64,000 bases of DNA from Rhodanobacter sp. B05 (lineage in GTDB: Bacteria > Pseudomonadota > Gammaproteobacteria > Xanthomonadales > Rhodanobacteraceae): the NCBI RefSeq assembly GCF_002001085.1, contig NZ_MUNU01000008.1, positions 1-64,000 on the forward strand, given 5' to 3'. This document shows, one piece after another, positions 47,988 to 55,585 of this stretch. Every line of letters begins with the position of its first letter. Positions within the stretch are counted from its first letter, which is position 1. The notes below the pieces were generated by a model that worked only from the letters and a program-made list of their open reading frames with translations, had not been told where the DNA came from and did not search any database. The position numbers and the translations under genes were made by a program.

Positions 47988-48202
47988 GAGCCTGTTCATG
48001 GTCTCCAAACACTCCGCGTTGCCATCAAGTGGCTGCCATGCAGCATGGCGGTCACTTGATGGCAACCCGTCGGGCCGGGTCTGTTTGCCCACATGCCGGC
48101 GTCATCATTCGGTCGTGGACGGACGTCCACCCCCTCACTCTTCCTTGGCCCGCGCGCAAACAGCTTCCGGCGCAGGGTGCTTGGAAACCATGAACAGGCT
48201 CT
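47987..48202. mobile_element. MITE-like element between parA and parB
   Basis: A 216-bp element with 24-bp terminal inverted repeats (47987-48010 and 48179-48202) that match at 22 of 24 positions; the shared outer part is AGAGCCTGTTCATGGT. Inside are a nested palindrome (arms GTTGCCATCAAGTG and CACTTGATGGCAAC) and GTGGACGGACGTCCAC. It has no gene. A clear target-site duplication is not visible. Its right end lies four bases before the parB ATG. Confidence 0.75.
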
Positions 48203-48206
48203 AGAC

Positions 48207-49076
48207 ATGGCAGCTGCGAAGAAACGTGGATTGGGACGCGGGCTGGATGCCCTGCTCGGCGGCGACGGCGACGCCGCACCGTCAGCACTGACCCGGGACG
48301 GCGAGCTGCGCAGCCTGCCGATCCAGCAGATCCAGCCCGGCAAGTACCAGCCGCGGCGGCACTGGAACGACGAGGCGCTGGACGAGCTGGCCGCCTCGAT
48401 CAGGGCGCAGGGCCTGATCCAGCCGGTGGTGGTGCGCGAGATCGGCAAGCACCGCTACGAGCTGATCGCCGGCGAACGCCGCTGGCGCGCGGCGCAGCGC
48501 GCGCAGCTGGCCGAGATTCCGGCGCTGATCAAGCAGGTGTCCGAAGAAGCCGTGCCGGCGATGGCGCTGATCGAGAACATCCAGCGCCAGGACCTCACCC
48601 CGCTGGAGGAAGCCGATGCGCTGAAGCGGCTGATCGACGACTTCGAGCTCACCCACCAGCAGGCCGCCGACGCGGTCGGCCGCTCGCGTGCCTCCGTGTC
48701 GAACATGCTGCGGCTCACCGAACTGCCGGACTCGATCAAGAAGTTGCTCGACGAGGGCAAGCTGGAGATGGGCCATGCGCGTTGCCTGCTGACCCTGGAG
48801 GAGGCAATCGCCGTGCCGCTGGCGCGCCAGGCCGTCACCCTGGGCTGGTCGGTGCGCGAACTGGAGCAAGCCGCGCGCCGCGCGCAAACCGCGCCGAAGG
48901 GCAAGGCGAAGCATGCGCCGCCGCGCGATCCGAACATCACCGACCTGGAACGCGAACTGGCCGAACGCTTCGCCACCCGGGTCGAGCTGGCACCGGGCAA
49001 GGGCGGTCGCGGCAGGCTGGTGATCCACTACCACAGCCACGACGAACTCGACGGTATCCTGCAAAAGATGCGCTGA
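48207..49076 (+). CDS. parB: Chromosome partitioning protein ParB (Spo0J)
   Basis: A 289-residue DNA-binding CTPase. N-terminal KKRGLGRGLDALLG, the CTP-binding region ELIAGERRWRAAQRA, the ALIENIQRQDLTPLEEADAL segment and the HTH LTHQQAADAVGRSRASVSNMLRL are all present, as is the C-terminal dimer end. It should bind parS-like sites in recF at 4.48 and 5.11 kb. The ATG at 48207 gives the family start; the frame is open 38 codons further into the upstream MITE-like element, and no strong RBS precedes the ATG. Confidence 0.96.
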   Translation: MAAAKKRGLGRGLDALLGGDGDAAPSALTRDGELRSLPIQQIQPGKYQPRRHWNDEALDELAASIRAQGLIQPVVVREIGKHRYELIAGERRWRAAQRAQLAEIPALIKQVSEEAVPAMALIENIQRQDLTPLEEADALKRLIDDFELTHQQAADAVGRSRASVSNMLRLTELPDSIKKLLDEGKLEMGHARCLLTLEEAIAVPLARQAVTLGWSVRELEQAARRAQTAPKGKAKHAPPRDPNITDLERELAERFATRVELAPGKGGRGRLVIHYHSHDELDGILQKMR

Positions 49077-49094
49077 TGCCCCGGGGGATGAAAG

Positions 49095-49640
49095 ATGAAA
49101 GGCTTCGGCCCGGTCTCCTTGGTGGTGAATCCCCGACAACGACAATTCGAGGCGTTGACGCGCGCCCATGCCGGCGACCTGTATCGCTTCGCCTACTGGC
49201 TGTGCGGGCACGAGGCGCTGGCACAGGATCTGGTGCAGGAGACCATGCTGCGCGCCTGGAAAAGCCTCGATGCATTGCGCGAAGCCGAGGCCGCCAAGCC
49301 GTGGCTGCTGACCATCCTGCGGCGCGAGCATGCGCGTCATCACGAGCGCAAGCAGCTGGACACGGTCGAATTGAACGAGGGCATCACCGACGATGCCGCC
49401 TGGGCCAGCCCCGAGCGACACGGTGATGCTGCCGAACTGCGGGAAGCCATGTCGAAACTGCCACACAAATATCGCGAGCCGCTGCTGCTGCAGGTGCTGG
49501 CCGGGATGAGCTGCGACGAGATCGCCGATGAACTCGGCCAACAACCCGGCGCGGTGATGACCCAGCTGTTCCGGGCACGCCAGCAATTGAAATCCATCCT
49601 GCAGGGCGGACGCCCGGAGGTGCAGCATGGACTGTCTTGA
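49095..49640 (+). CDS. ECF RNA polymerase sigma factor
   Basis: A 181-residue sigma-70 family factor. Region 2 is FEALTRAHAGDLYRFAYWLCGHEALAQDLVQETMLRAWKSL, region 4 is LPHKYREPLLLQVLAGMSCDEIADELGQQPGAVMTQLFRARQQLK. It is 18 bases after parB, preceded by GGGGGATG, and overlaps the anti-sigma gene by 14 bases. Its target promoters are not known from this sequence. Confidence 0.9.
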   Translation: MKGFGPVSLVVNPRQRQFEALTRAHAGDLYRFAYWLCGHEALAQDLVQETMLRAWKSLDALREAEAAKPWLLTILRREHARHHERKQLDTVELNEGITDDAAWASPERHGDAAELREAMSKLPHKYREPLLLQVLAGMSCDEIADELGQQPGAVMTQLFRARQQLKSILQGGRPEVQHGLS

Positions 49641-50370
49641 GTTCCGTCGCCGGCTCGCCGCCGAACCGCTGTCGCACGATCCCGCGTTGCACGCCCATCG
49701 CGGCGAATGCGCTGCCTGCGCGGCGGCATGGGAGCGCGCGCAACAGGCCGAGCACGAGTTGCTTGACGCGCTGGCGGTACCGGTGCCGGCCGGGCTGACC
49801 GAGCGCATCCTGCTGGCCCAGGCCACCGGCGAACGTCGGCAGCACATGAGCCGGCGCCGCTTCGCGCTGGCGCTGGCCGCCTCGTTGCTGGTCGCCGTCG
49901 CTGGTGGCGAGTTGCTCTGGCGCCAGCACGATGCTCATACGTTGCCGGCGCTGGCAGTGGCGCACATGCCCGACGAGATCCACAGCCTTGAGCTGACCCG
50001 GCCGATCGACGCACAAGCCATCGCCGCCGGCTTCGCAGTGCGTGGACTGCATCTGCGTGGTCCGTTGCCGGACAATGTCACCTATGTGCACGATTGTTCG
50101 GTCGGACCGTACCGCACGGTGCACCTGGTCAGTCGTGTCGACGGCACCTCGGTGGCAGTGCTGTACGTGCCCGGCAAGCGCGCGGCTGCCATGCAGGATT
50201 TCCATCGGGGCGACTGGCACGGACGGGTCGTGCCGCTGCAGTCCGGCACCCTGGTGATGCTGACCGACCACGTCGGCCAGCGCTCGTTCGACCGTGTCGC
50301 GGACACCGTGGCGCAGGACTGGCAGGTGGCCATCGATGGCCTCGGCGAAGCCCGCGTCGGCCAGTTGTAG
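49627..50370 (+). CDS. Anti-sigma factor-like DUF3379 protein
   Basis: A 247-residue protein. A cysteine-bearing N-terminal domain (MDCLEFRRRLAAEPLSHDPALHAHRGECAACAAAWERA) with the HxxxCxxC pattern of zinc anti-sigma domains, one membrane helix (about 78-96, ALALAASLLVAVAGGELLW) and a periplasmic domain. The layout and overlap with the ECF gene indicate that it holds the sigma factor at the membrane until a signal arrives. Confidence 0.82.
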   Translation: MDCLEFRRRLAAEPLSHDPALHAHRGECAACAAAWERAQQAEHELLDALAVPVPAGLTERILLAQATGERRQHMSRRRFALALAASLLVAVAGGELLWRQHDAHTLPALAVAHMPDEIHSLELTRPIDAQAIAAGFAVRGLHLRGPLPDNVTYVHDCSVGPYRTVHLVSRVDGTSVAVLYVPGKRAAAMQDFHRGDWHGRVVPLQSGTLVMLTDHVGQRSFDRVADTVAQDWQVAIDGLGEARVGQL

Positions 50371-50689
50371 GCGGGCCGACGCGCTTCAACCAGAGGGAAT
50401 GGCGATCAAGCATCGAGGATCATCGAGCCGTCATCCCCGCCCGCTCTTCGTAGGAGCCTGCTTGCAGGCGATGCTCTTCTCACGGGAATCGGGAATCGGG
50501 AATTGCGGGAATTGCAAGAGCAAAAGCATCGCCCGCGAGCGGGCTCTTACGGGTGGGTTGCTCGTGAGCGGTGCGGATTGAAACACGCTGGAGATTTATT
50601 CAGGACGGCTGTGCGCGTTCGCGGGAATGACGGGGGGGTCGCTTGGCTGCTCGCTCGAAACATCTCGACTTATTGAACGCAAATGGGTA
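50371..50689. other. Intergenic stretch with REP pair 4, no gene
   Basis: 319 bases between the anti-sigma and DoxX genes. It contains REP pair 4 (50450-50550) and a short GGGAATCGGGAATCGGGAATT repeat in its centre (about 50488-50513). I see no gene and no clear terminator elsewhere in the gap. Confidence 0.7.
50450..50550. repeat. REP pair 4, between anti-sigma and DoxX genes
   Basis: Left arm GTAGGAGCCTGCTTGCAGGC plus GATGC, right arm the CGCG sub-type ending GGGCTCTTAC. The centre is a GGGAATC-type repeat, so two repeat families are nested here. Confidence 0.85.
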
Positions 50690-51184
50690 TCAGGCGGCCT
50701 GGCCGCGACGGCGCAGCCACCACCCAACCACGCCATCCAGCGAGAGCGGGCCGGGTCCGAACGCCACCAGGGCCAGGAACATCAGTCCCCAGGCTTTGTG
50801 ATCGTCGAAGTCGCTGCCGATCAGGCCGGTCCAGAAACCGTTCGGCCACAGATCCGGATACGACACCACGGCGATGATGTTGTAGACGAACAGCATCGCC
50901 GCGACGACGCGCGTGCCCAGGCCGAAGATCAGGAACCACGGCGTGATCAGTTCGACCCAGGTGCCGAGCGTCGCCGCCAGCTGCGGTGCCAGCAGCGGAA
51001 CGTGGTATTCGCTGGTGAACAGCGCCAGCGTGCCGGAGGGATCGGCCAGCTTGACCACGCCGGCACGCCAGAACGCCACCGCCACCAGCAGGCGAAACAG
51101 CAGCAGCACCAGCGGTTGCAGGTGGCGCAATGCGGCGGTCAGATCCTGCCAGTAACCCGGCGTCGTCGAGACGGAAGTATTCAT
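50690..51184 (-). CDS. DoxX-family membrane protein of the bufferin cluster
   Basis: A 164-residue protein with four predicted helices (LLLFRLLVAVAFWRAGVVKL, LAATLGTWVELITPWFLIFGL, ...). DoxX proteins often accompany DUF2282/DUF692/DUF2063 clusters, where this fourth gene is called bufD in some descriptions. Start 51184 has no overlap but lies 16 bases after the DUF2063 gene, in the same direction. Its exact role is not known; a redox role at the membrane is an inference. Confidence 0.85.
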   Translation of the reverse strand: MNTSVSTTPGYWQDLTAALRHLQPLVLLLFRLLVAVAFWRAGVVKLADPSGTLALFTSEYHVPLLAPQLAATLGTWVELITPWFLIFGLGTRVVAAMLFVYNIIAVVSYPDLWPNGFWTGLIGSDFDDHKAWGLMFLALVAFGPGPLSLDGVVGWWLRRRGQAA

Positions 51185-51200
51185 GTGTCTTGCCCTGCAG

Positions 51201-51977
51201 TCAGTGGTCGGAAACGTGGTGGATCAGCGCCCGCGTCAACAGCGGACCGAGCAGTGCGTCGAGCGGTGCGTCGGGGTCGAGCGTGTGGGCCGCTTCCACG
51301 GCAGCGGATACGCGCTTGCCCTGTTTCAACGCAGTGACCAGGGCGACGATGGCCGGAATGCACGCCTGCATCGCCACCTGGCCATCCTCGCGCCACAACA
51401 ACACGCCCTGCGCGCCGCCGTCGAGATCCACGGCCAGCGTCTGCGGTGATTCGCAGTGACGCCACAGGTCGAGCAGTGGGAAGGGGGCAGCGATCGCGCG
51501 CACACAAGGCAGCAGATGCAGCAACGGATCGTCGCCGGCCGCGAGCAGGGCGGCTTGCAGCGCAACCGCATCCAACGCGCGGGCGTCGGCGGCGAGAATC
51601 GTGCATTGGCGCAGCCAGTCAAGTCGCGCCAGCTCGCCGAGCCAACGCATGCCGGAGAGTTCCGCTTGCGTCTCGAGATAGTCGGCGAAGTCGTCACCAA
51701 GGTTCTGCAGGTTGCCGCTGCGGCTGCCATGCCAGGCGGCGTAGCGGGTGGCCCAGCCGTCGAAGCAGTCGACGCCGAGCATGCGTTCGACCGCGGGAAA
51801 GCTGGTGACCAGCGAAGCCACCTGGGTGGCCAGGATCGCGTTGCGGTAGATCTGCAATCGCGCGGCCGGTTCGATCCCGCGCATGCCGATCCACGGCAGC
51901 AGCGCGGGCGCGGCGCCGTCGATCATGGCGCGGGCGAAGCCCGCCTGCAGCTCAGACAGGCTCGGCGGCGCAGGCAT
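51201..51977 (-). CDS. bufC: DUF2063 protein, partner of the MNIO enzyme (BufC-like)
   Basis: A 258-residue protein of the DUF2063 family: LSELQAGFARAMIDGA at the start, RLQIYRNAILATQVASLVTSFPAVERMLGVDCF in the DNA/peptide-binding-like N-terminal domain, then a C-terminal domain of about 110 residues. DUF2063 proteins form the recognition partner of MNIO enzymes that modify precursor peptides. It overlaps the MNIO gene by 26 bases, so translation is coupled. Confidence 0.88.
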   Translation of the reverse strand: MPAPPSLSELQAGFARAMIDGAAPALLPWIGMRGIEPAARLQIYRNAILATQVASLVTSFPAVERMLGVDCFDGWATRYAAWHGSRSGNLQNLGDDFADYLETQAELSGMRWLGELARLDWLRQCTILAADARALDAVALQAALLAAGDDPLLHLLPCVRAIAAPFPLLDLWRHCESPQTLAVDLDGGAQGVLLWREDGQVAMQACIPAIVALVTALKQGKRVSAAVEAAHTLDPDAPLDALLGPLLTRALIHHVSDH

Positions 51978-52818
51978 GCAGATGCTCCGTGGCGATGCGT
52001 GCCTCGTCTTCGAGGATCTCGAAGGCAGGCAGTTGCTGATCCCATTCGATCAGGGTCGGCTTCGCGCCCACCCGTTCGATCGCGTGTGCATACAGGCGCC
52101 ACACCGCGGGATCGACGCGATGGTCGTGGCTGTCGATCAGCAGCGGTCCGCCCAGGCCTTCCTGGCGGCTGAAGCCGGCCAGGTGGATCTCGCCGACCGC
52201 GGCGGGGTCGATGCTGTCGAGGTAACGCACGGCGTCGATGCCGTGGTTGATGCTGTTGACATAGACGTTGTTGACGTCGAGCAGCAGGCCGCAGCCGCTG
52301 CGCCGGGCCAGTTCACCGAGGAACTCCCACTCGGGCATCGTCGAATGGATGTAATGGATGTAACTGGAGACATTTTCCAGCAGCACCTGCCGCTGCAAGG
52401 TGTGCTGCAGCTCGTCGATGTGCTCGACCATCAGCGCCAGCGCCTCCTCGGTATACGGCAGCGGCAACAGGTCGTTGAAATGGCGCCCGCCGATGGCGCC
52501 CCAGCACACGTGCTCGGATACCAGCGCCGGTGCCGCCCGTGCGATCACTTCGCGCAGTCGCCGCAGATGCGCCGGATCGAGCGCGTCGGCACTGCCCAGT
52601 GACAGCCCCACGCCGTGCAGACTGACCGGATAGTCGCGGCGCACCTGTTCGAACACATCCCACATCGGGCCGCCGGCGCAGAACAGGTTTTCGCTGTGCA
52701 GTTCGAAGAACGGCACGGCCGGGCGCTGCTCCAGCACCCGCTCGATATGCGCTGGCCGCAACCCGATCCCGACGCCGGTCGGGATCGGCTGCGCACGCCG
52801 AAGGCGTGTCGACGGCAT
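51952..52818 (-). CDS. bufB: MNIO (DUF692) peptide-modifying enzyme, BufB-like
   Basis: A 288-residue TIM-barrel protein of the DUF692/MNIO family, multinuclear non-haem iron oxidative enzymes. Conserved pieces with candidate metal ligands: FFELHSENLF, VSLHGVGLSLGS (His68), LVSEHVCWG, LLENVSSYIHY, LLLDVNNVYVN, GEIHLAGF, DSHDHRVDP and TLIEWD. Known BufB enzymes oxidise Cys residues of DUF2282 precursors into thiooxazole-type heterocycles. Start 52818 gives MPSTRLRRAQ, four bases after the precursor gene stop; an upstream in-frame ATG overlaps that gene and is less likely. Confidence 0.9.
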   Translation of the reverse strand: MPSTRLRRAQPIPTGVGIGLRPAHIERVLEQRPAVPFFELHSENLFCAGGPMWDVFEQVRRDYPVSLHGVGLSLGSADALDPAHLRRLREVIARAAPALVSEHVCWGAIGGRHFNDLLPLPYTEEALALMVEHIDELQHTLQRQVLLENVSSYIHYIHSTMPEWEFLGELARRSGCGLLLDVNNVYVNSINHGIDAVRYLDSIDPAAVGEIHLAGFSRQEGLGGPLLIDSHDHRVDPAVWRLYAHAIERVGAKPTLIEWDQQLPAFEILEDEARIATEHLHACAAEPV

Positions 52819-52822
52819 CGAA

Positions 52823-53128
52823 TCAGCTCTTGTCCATCGCATCGTGATGCATCATCGCGCCGGCGGTGAGCGAGCCCCCGGCCAGTTTCTCGCAAAGTCC
52901 GGTCGGCACCTCGACGAACGAGGCCGGATCGCGCGCCTTGGACGACTGCCCGGCGCAGGAATGCGAGCCGGCCTTGCAGTCGTTCTTGTGCGCGGCGTTG
53001 ACGCCATAGCATTTCTGCGTGCTGCTGGCGGCCATCTTGTCGGCGGCATGGGCGTTGCTGGCGGCGCCGATCGCGCCGGCGGCAAGCAGGCTGAGCAGGG
53101 TGGAGCTGATGATGGTCTTGGCTTGCAT
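52823..53128 (-). CDS. bufA: Bufferin precursor peptide (DUF2282, BufA-like)
   Basis: A 101-residue exported protein. Signal peptide about 1-29 (ending NAHA), then a short cysteine-bearing domain with Cys40, Cys51, Cys58 and Cys79, spaced as in DUF2282 precursors (KCYGV, NDC, HSCAGQS, GLCEKLAGG). In the described family the modified peptide is exported and chelates copper. GGGAGAGACC precedes the ATG. The next gene is the MNIO enzyme. A TGTAAT-and-GTCT motif lies upstream (53171-53198, minus strand), a possible ECF-type promoter. Confidence 0.9.
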   Translation of the reverse strand: MQAKTIISSTLLSLLAAGAIGAASNAHAADKMAASSTQKCYGVNAAHKNDCKAGSHSCAGQSSKARDPASFVEVPTGLCEKLAGGSLTAGAMMHHDAMDKS

Positions 53129-53270
53129 GGGTCTCTCCCGTGGATGCCGGACGATTCCGGCTGCACAAGGAGACCCGCCCGCCGCGAATTTCATTACAGG
53201 CCCCACGCCATTTCGCGCGCGGGCGGCGCATGGGCGATAATCCCGCCCTGACCGTTCCGGGAATGGATCC

Positions 53271-53987
53271 ATGCCCCAGCTTGCCGTCGTCGTTCCCGTG
53301 TTCAACGAGCGCGACAATATTCCGCCCCTGCTCGCCGAGATCGCCGCCGCGCTGCGCGGCCGGGTCGACTATGAGGTGATCTACGTCGACGACGATTCCA
53401 GCGACGACAGCCGTGCCGTGCTCGCCGCCGAGAAGCCGAGCCATCCGGAATTGCGCGTGCTGCACCACCTGACCCGCAGCGGGCAGAGCACGGCGGTGTG
53501 GAATGGCGTGCGCGCAGCGGGTTCGCCGTGGATCGCCACCCTCGATGGCGACGGCCAGAACGATCCGGCCGACATCCCGAAACTGCTCGCCGCGCGCGAT
53601 GCGGCGGCGGCCGAGGTCCGCCTGTTCGCCGGCTGGCGCACCACCCGCCGCGACAGCTTCAACAAGCGGATCTCCTCGAAGATCGCCAATGCCGTGCGCT
53701 CGCGCATGCTCAGGGACGCCACGCCCGATACCGGCTGCGGCCTGAAGCTGTTCGAGCGTGAGGTATTCCTGCGCCTGCCCTATTTCGATCACATGCACCG
53801 CTACCTGCCGGCGCTGGTCAAGCGCGCGGGCTTCCAGAGCACCAGCGTGCCGGTGGGCCATCGTCCGCGCACCGCCGGGGTTTCCAAATACGGCATGCTG
53901 GATCGGCTGTGGGTGGGGCTGGCCGACCTGCGCGGCGTGGCCTGGCTGATGCGCCGCGGCAAGGTGACCCGGGTCGAGGAGCTTTGA
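53271..53987 (+). CDS. Glycosyltransferase family 2 (dolichol/polyprenyl-phosphate sugar transferase-like)
   Basis: A 238-residue GT-A enzyme: LAVVVPVFNERDNIPPLLAEI, YEVIYVDDDSSDDS, TLDGDGQNDPADIPKLL (DXD region) and DTGCGLKLFEREVFLRLPYFDHMHRYLP. It resembles polyprenyl-phosphate hexose transferases but lacks the C-terminal membrane helices of some. Divergent from bufA over 142 bases; the functional link to bufA is unknown. Confidence 0.85.
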   Translation: MPQLAVVVPVFNERDNIPPLLAEIAAALRGRVDYEVIYVDDDSSDDSRAVLAAEKPSHPELRVLHHLTRSGQSTAVWNGVRAAGSPWIATLDGDGQNDPADIPKLLAARDAAAAEVRLFAGWRTTRRDSFNKRISSKIANAVRSRMLRDATPDTGCGLKLFEREVFLRLPYFDHMHRYLPALVKRAGFQSTSVPVGHRPRTAGVSKYGMLDRLWVGLADLRGVAWLMRRGKVTRVEEL

Positions 53988-54051
53988 TCCTGCGTCACGC
54001 CGCACCGATCCGGTGGTCGTATGCTGGAAAGGTTTCCTGCAGGAGAACGCC

Positions 54052-54420
54052 ATGAGCATCGCGGTCAAACGCGCCTACGACGAGCCGGCGAAGGACGACG
54101 GCTATCGCGTCCTGGTGGAACGGCTGTGGCCGCGCGGCATGAAGAAGGAAGCCGTGCCGCTGGACCAGTGGGCGAAGGAGCTGGCGCCGTCCACCGCATT
54201 GCGCAAGTGGTTCGGCCATGATCCGGCGCGCTGGGATGGTTTCCGCCACCGCTACGCCGGCGAGCTGGACGGTCTGGTCGAGCACTGGCAGCCACTGGCC
54301 GAGCGCTCGGCGCGGCACAAAGTCACCTTGATCTACAGCGCCCGCGACGAGGAACACAACAGCGCCCTCGTGTTGCGCGACTACCTGCAGAACTGGCTGC
54401 GCACGCACGGCCCGCGGTGA
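54052..54420 (+). CDS. DUF488 family protein
   Basis: A 122-residue protein: VKRAYDEPAKDDGYRVLVERLWPRGMKKE, LRKWFGHDPARWDGFRHRY and VTLIYSARDEEHNSALVLRDYL match the DUF488 family. Function is unknown. AGGAG precedes the ATG. It converges on the patatin gene after six bases. Confidence 0.88.
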   Translation: MSIAVKRAYDEPAKDDGYRVLVERLWPRGMKKEAVPLDQWAKELAPSTALRKWFGHDPARWDGFRHRYAGELDGLVEHWQPLAERSARHKVTLIYSARDEEHNSALVLRDYLQNWLRTHGPR

Positions 54421-54426
54421 ACGCAC

Positions 54427-55374
54427 TCAGGAGCGCAGCGGCGCACCCGAGCGTGGCCATGCGGCCAGCGCCTTGCGCGCCTGCACGCGTCCGCGTTCGA
54501 TCAATTCGCGGGCGCGATAGAACTCGTAGACCGTGGCGATGTTGCGCGGCAACTCGATCAGCAGATCCGGCTCGTAGGCGGCCAGGCGCAGCCGCGCCAG
54601 GTTTGCCTGCATCAGGTCCATCGCCTGGTTGAGCGTATCCAGCGTGCCCGGTTCGCGCGGCTGATCCTCGCCATGCGGAATCAGCCGGCCGATGAATTCG
54701 CCGATCCGGTGCCTATAGCTGGTTTCGTCCACCGGCTCACGTTCGATCGTCGCCGGCGCGGCGATGGTCTCGGCCGGACCGTCCACGCTGATGGCCAGCA
54801 GGTAATCGGCCTCGACGCCGATCAGCGGCGTGACCGGCACCGGGTTGAGCAGGGCGCCGTCGACCATCCGATGCCCCTTGATGTGATGCGGCCGGAACAC
54901 GGTGGGCACCGCGATCGAGGCGCGGATGGCGTCGAACAGGCTGCCGCGCCTGAGCCAGACCTCGCGCTCGCGGTCGAGGTCGGTGGCCACGGCAGTGAAG
55001 GCCATTGGCAGTTCCTCGATCAGGGTGTCGCCGATCAGGCCACGCAGGGTGCCGATGATGCGTTCGCCCTTGATCAGCCCGCCGCCGGAAAAGGTCCAGT
55101 CGACCATCCGCAACACGTCCAGGCGTGCCAGTGCGCAGACCCAGTCGCGATAGACATCGAGCTTGCCCATCGCATGGATGCCGCCGATCAGCGCGCCCAT
55201 CGAACTGCCGGCGATTGCCACGATGCGGAAGCCCTGGGCCTCGATCTCCTCGATCACGCCGATATGCGCCAGACCCTTGGCCCCGCCGGCGCCCAGCGCC
55301 AGCGCCACCGTGGGTTTGTCGGCATCGTCCGATGCAGGCGAAGTTCCTGCGCCGGGGTTTTCTTCCTGTGTCAT
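54427..55374 (-). CDS. Patatin-like phospholipase (RssA-type)
   Basis: A 315-residue protein with the patatin fold: oxyanion loop GAGGAKGLAHIGV, nucleophile Ser in GSSMGALIGG, and catalytic Asp in MVDGALLNPVPV. It probably hydrolyses membrane lipids. Upstream in-frame codons were excluded; the ATG at 55374 begins MTQEENPGAG, with a short disordered tail before the domain. Confidence 0.9.
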   Translation of the reverse strand: MTQEENPGAGTSPASDDADKPTVALALGAGGAKGLAHIGVIEEIEAQGFRIVAIAGSSMGALIGGIHAMGKLDVYRDWVCALARLDVLRMVDWTFSGGGLIKGERIIGTLRGLIGDTLIEELPMAFTAVATDLDREREVWLRRGSLFDAIRASIAVPTVFRPHHIKGHRMVDGALLNPVPVTPLIGVEADYLLAISVDGPAETIAAPATIEREPVDETSYRHRIGEFIGRLIPHGEDQPREPGTLDTLNQAMDLMQANLARLRLAAYEPDLLIELPRNIATVYEFYRARELIERGRVQARKALAAWPRSGAPLRS

Positions 55375-55585
55375 GCAATGACTCCGCTCACCGGCGCGTG
55401 CAACGGGCCGGCGGGCCCTTGGAAACCGGGGAAATGCGACCCGGACAGACACCGATCAATACAGCTCGCGCGCCGCCGGTTAGGATGGGCCTCGACACGA
55501 GCCACGGCAAGCCCGGAGCATGCATGCGCCATCACGATGACCCGATGATTTCGCACGGCCATGCGGCCGCACGGATGGCGCGCGC

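Noticed and set aside
49095..50370. The local ECF sigma factor as the proven regulator of the buf genes
   Set aside because: They are convergent, separated by a REP pair, and the anti-sigma type differs from those known for bufferins. Kept only as a low-interest hypothesis.
52818..52842. A longer start of the MNIO gene that overlaps bufA
   Set aside because: It would overlap the bufA stop region with no better RBS; the ATG at 52818 fits the family length.
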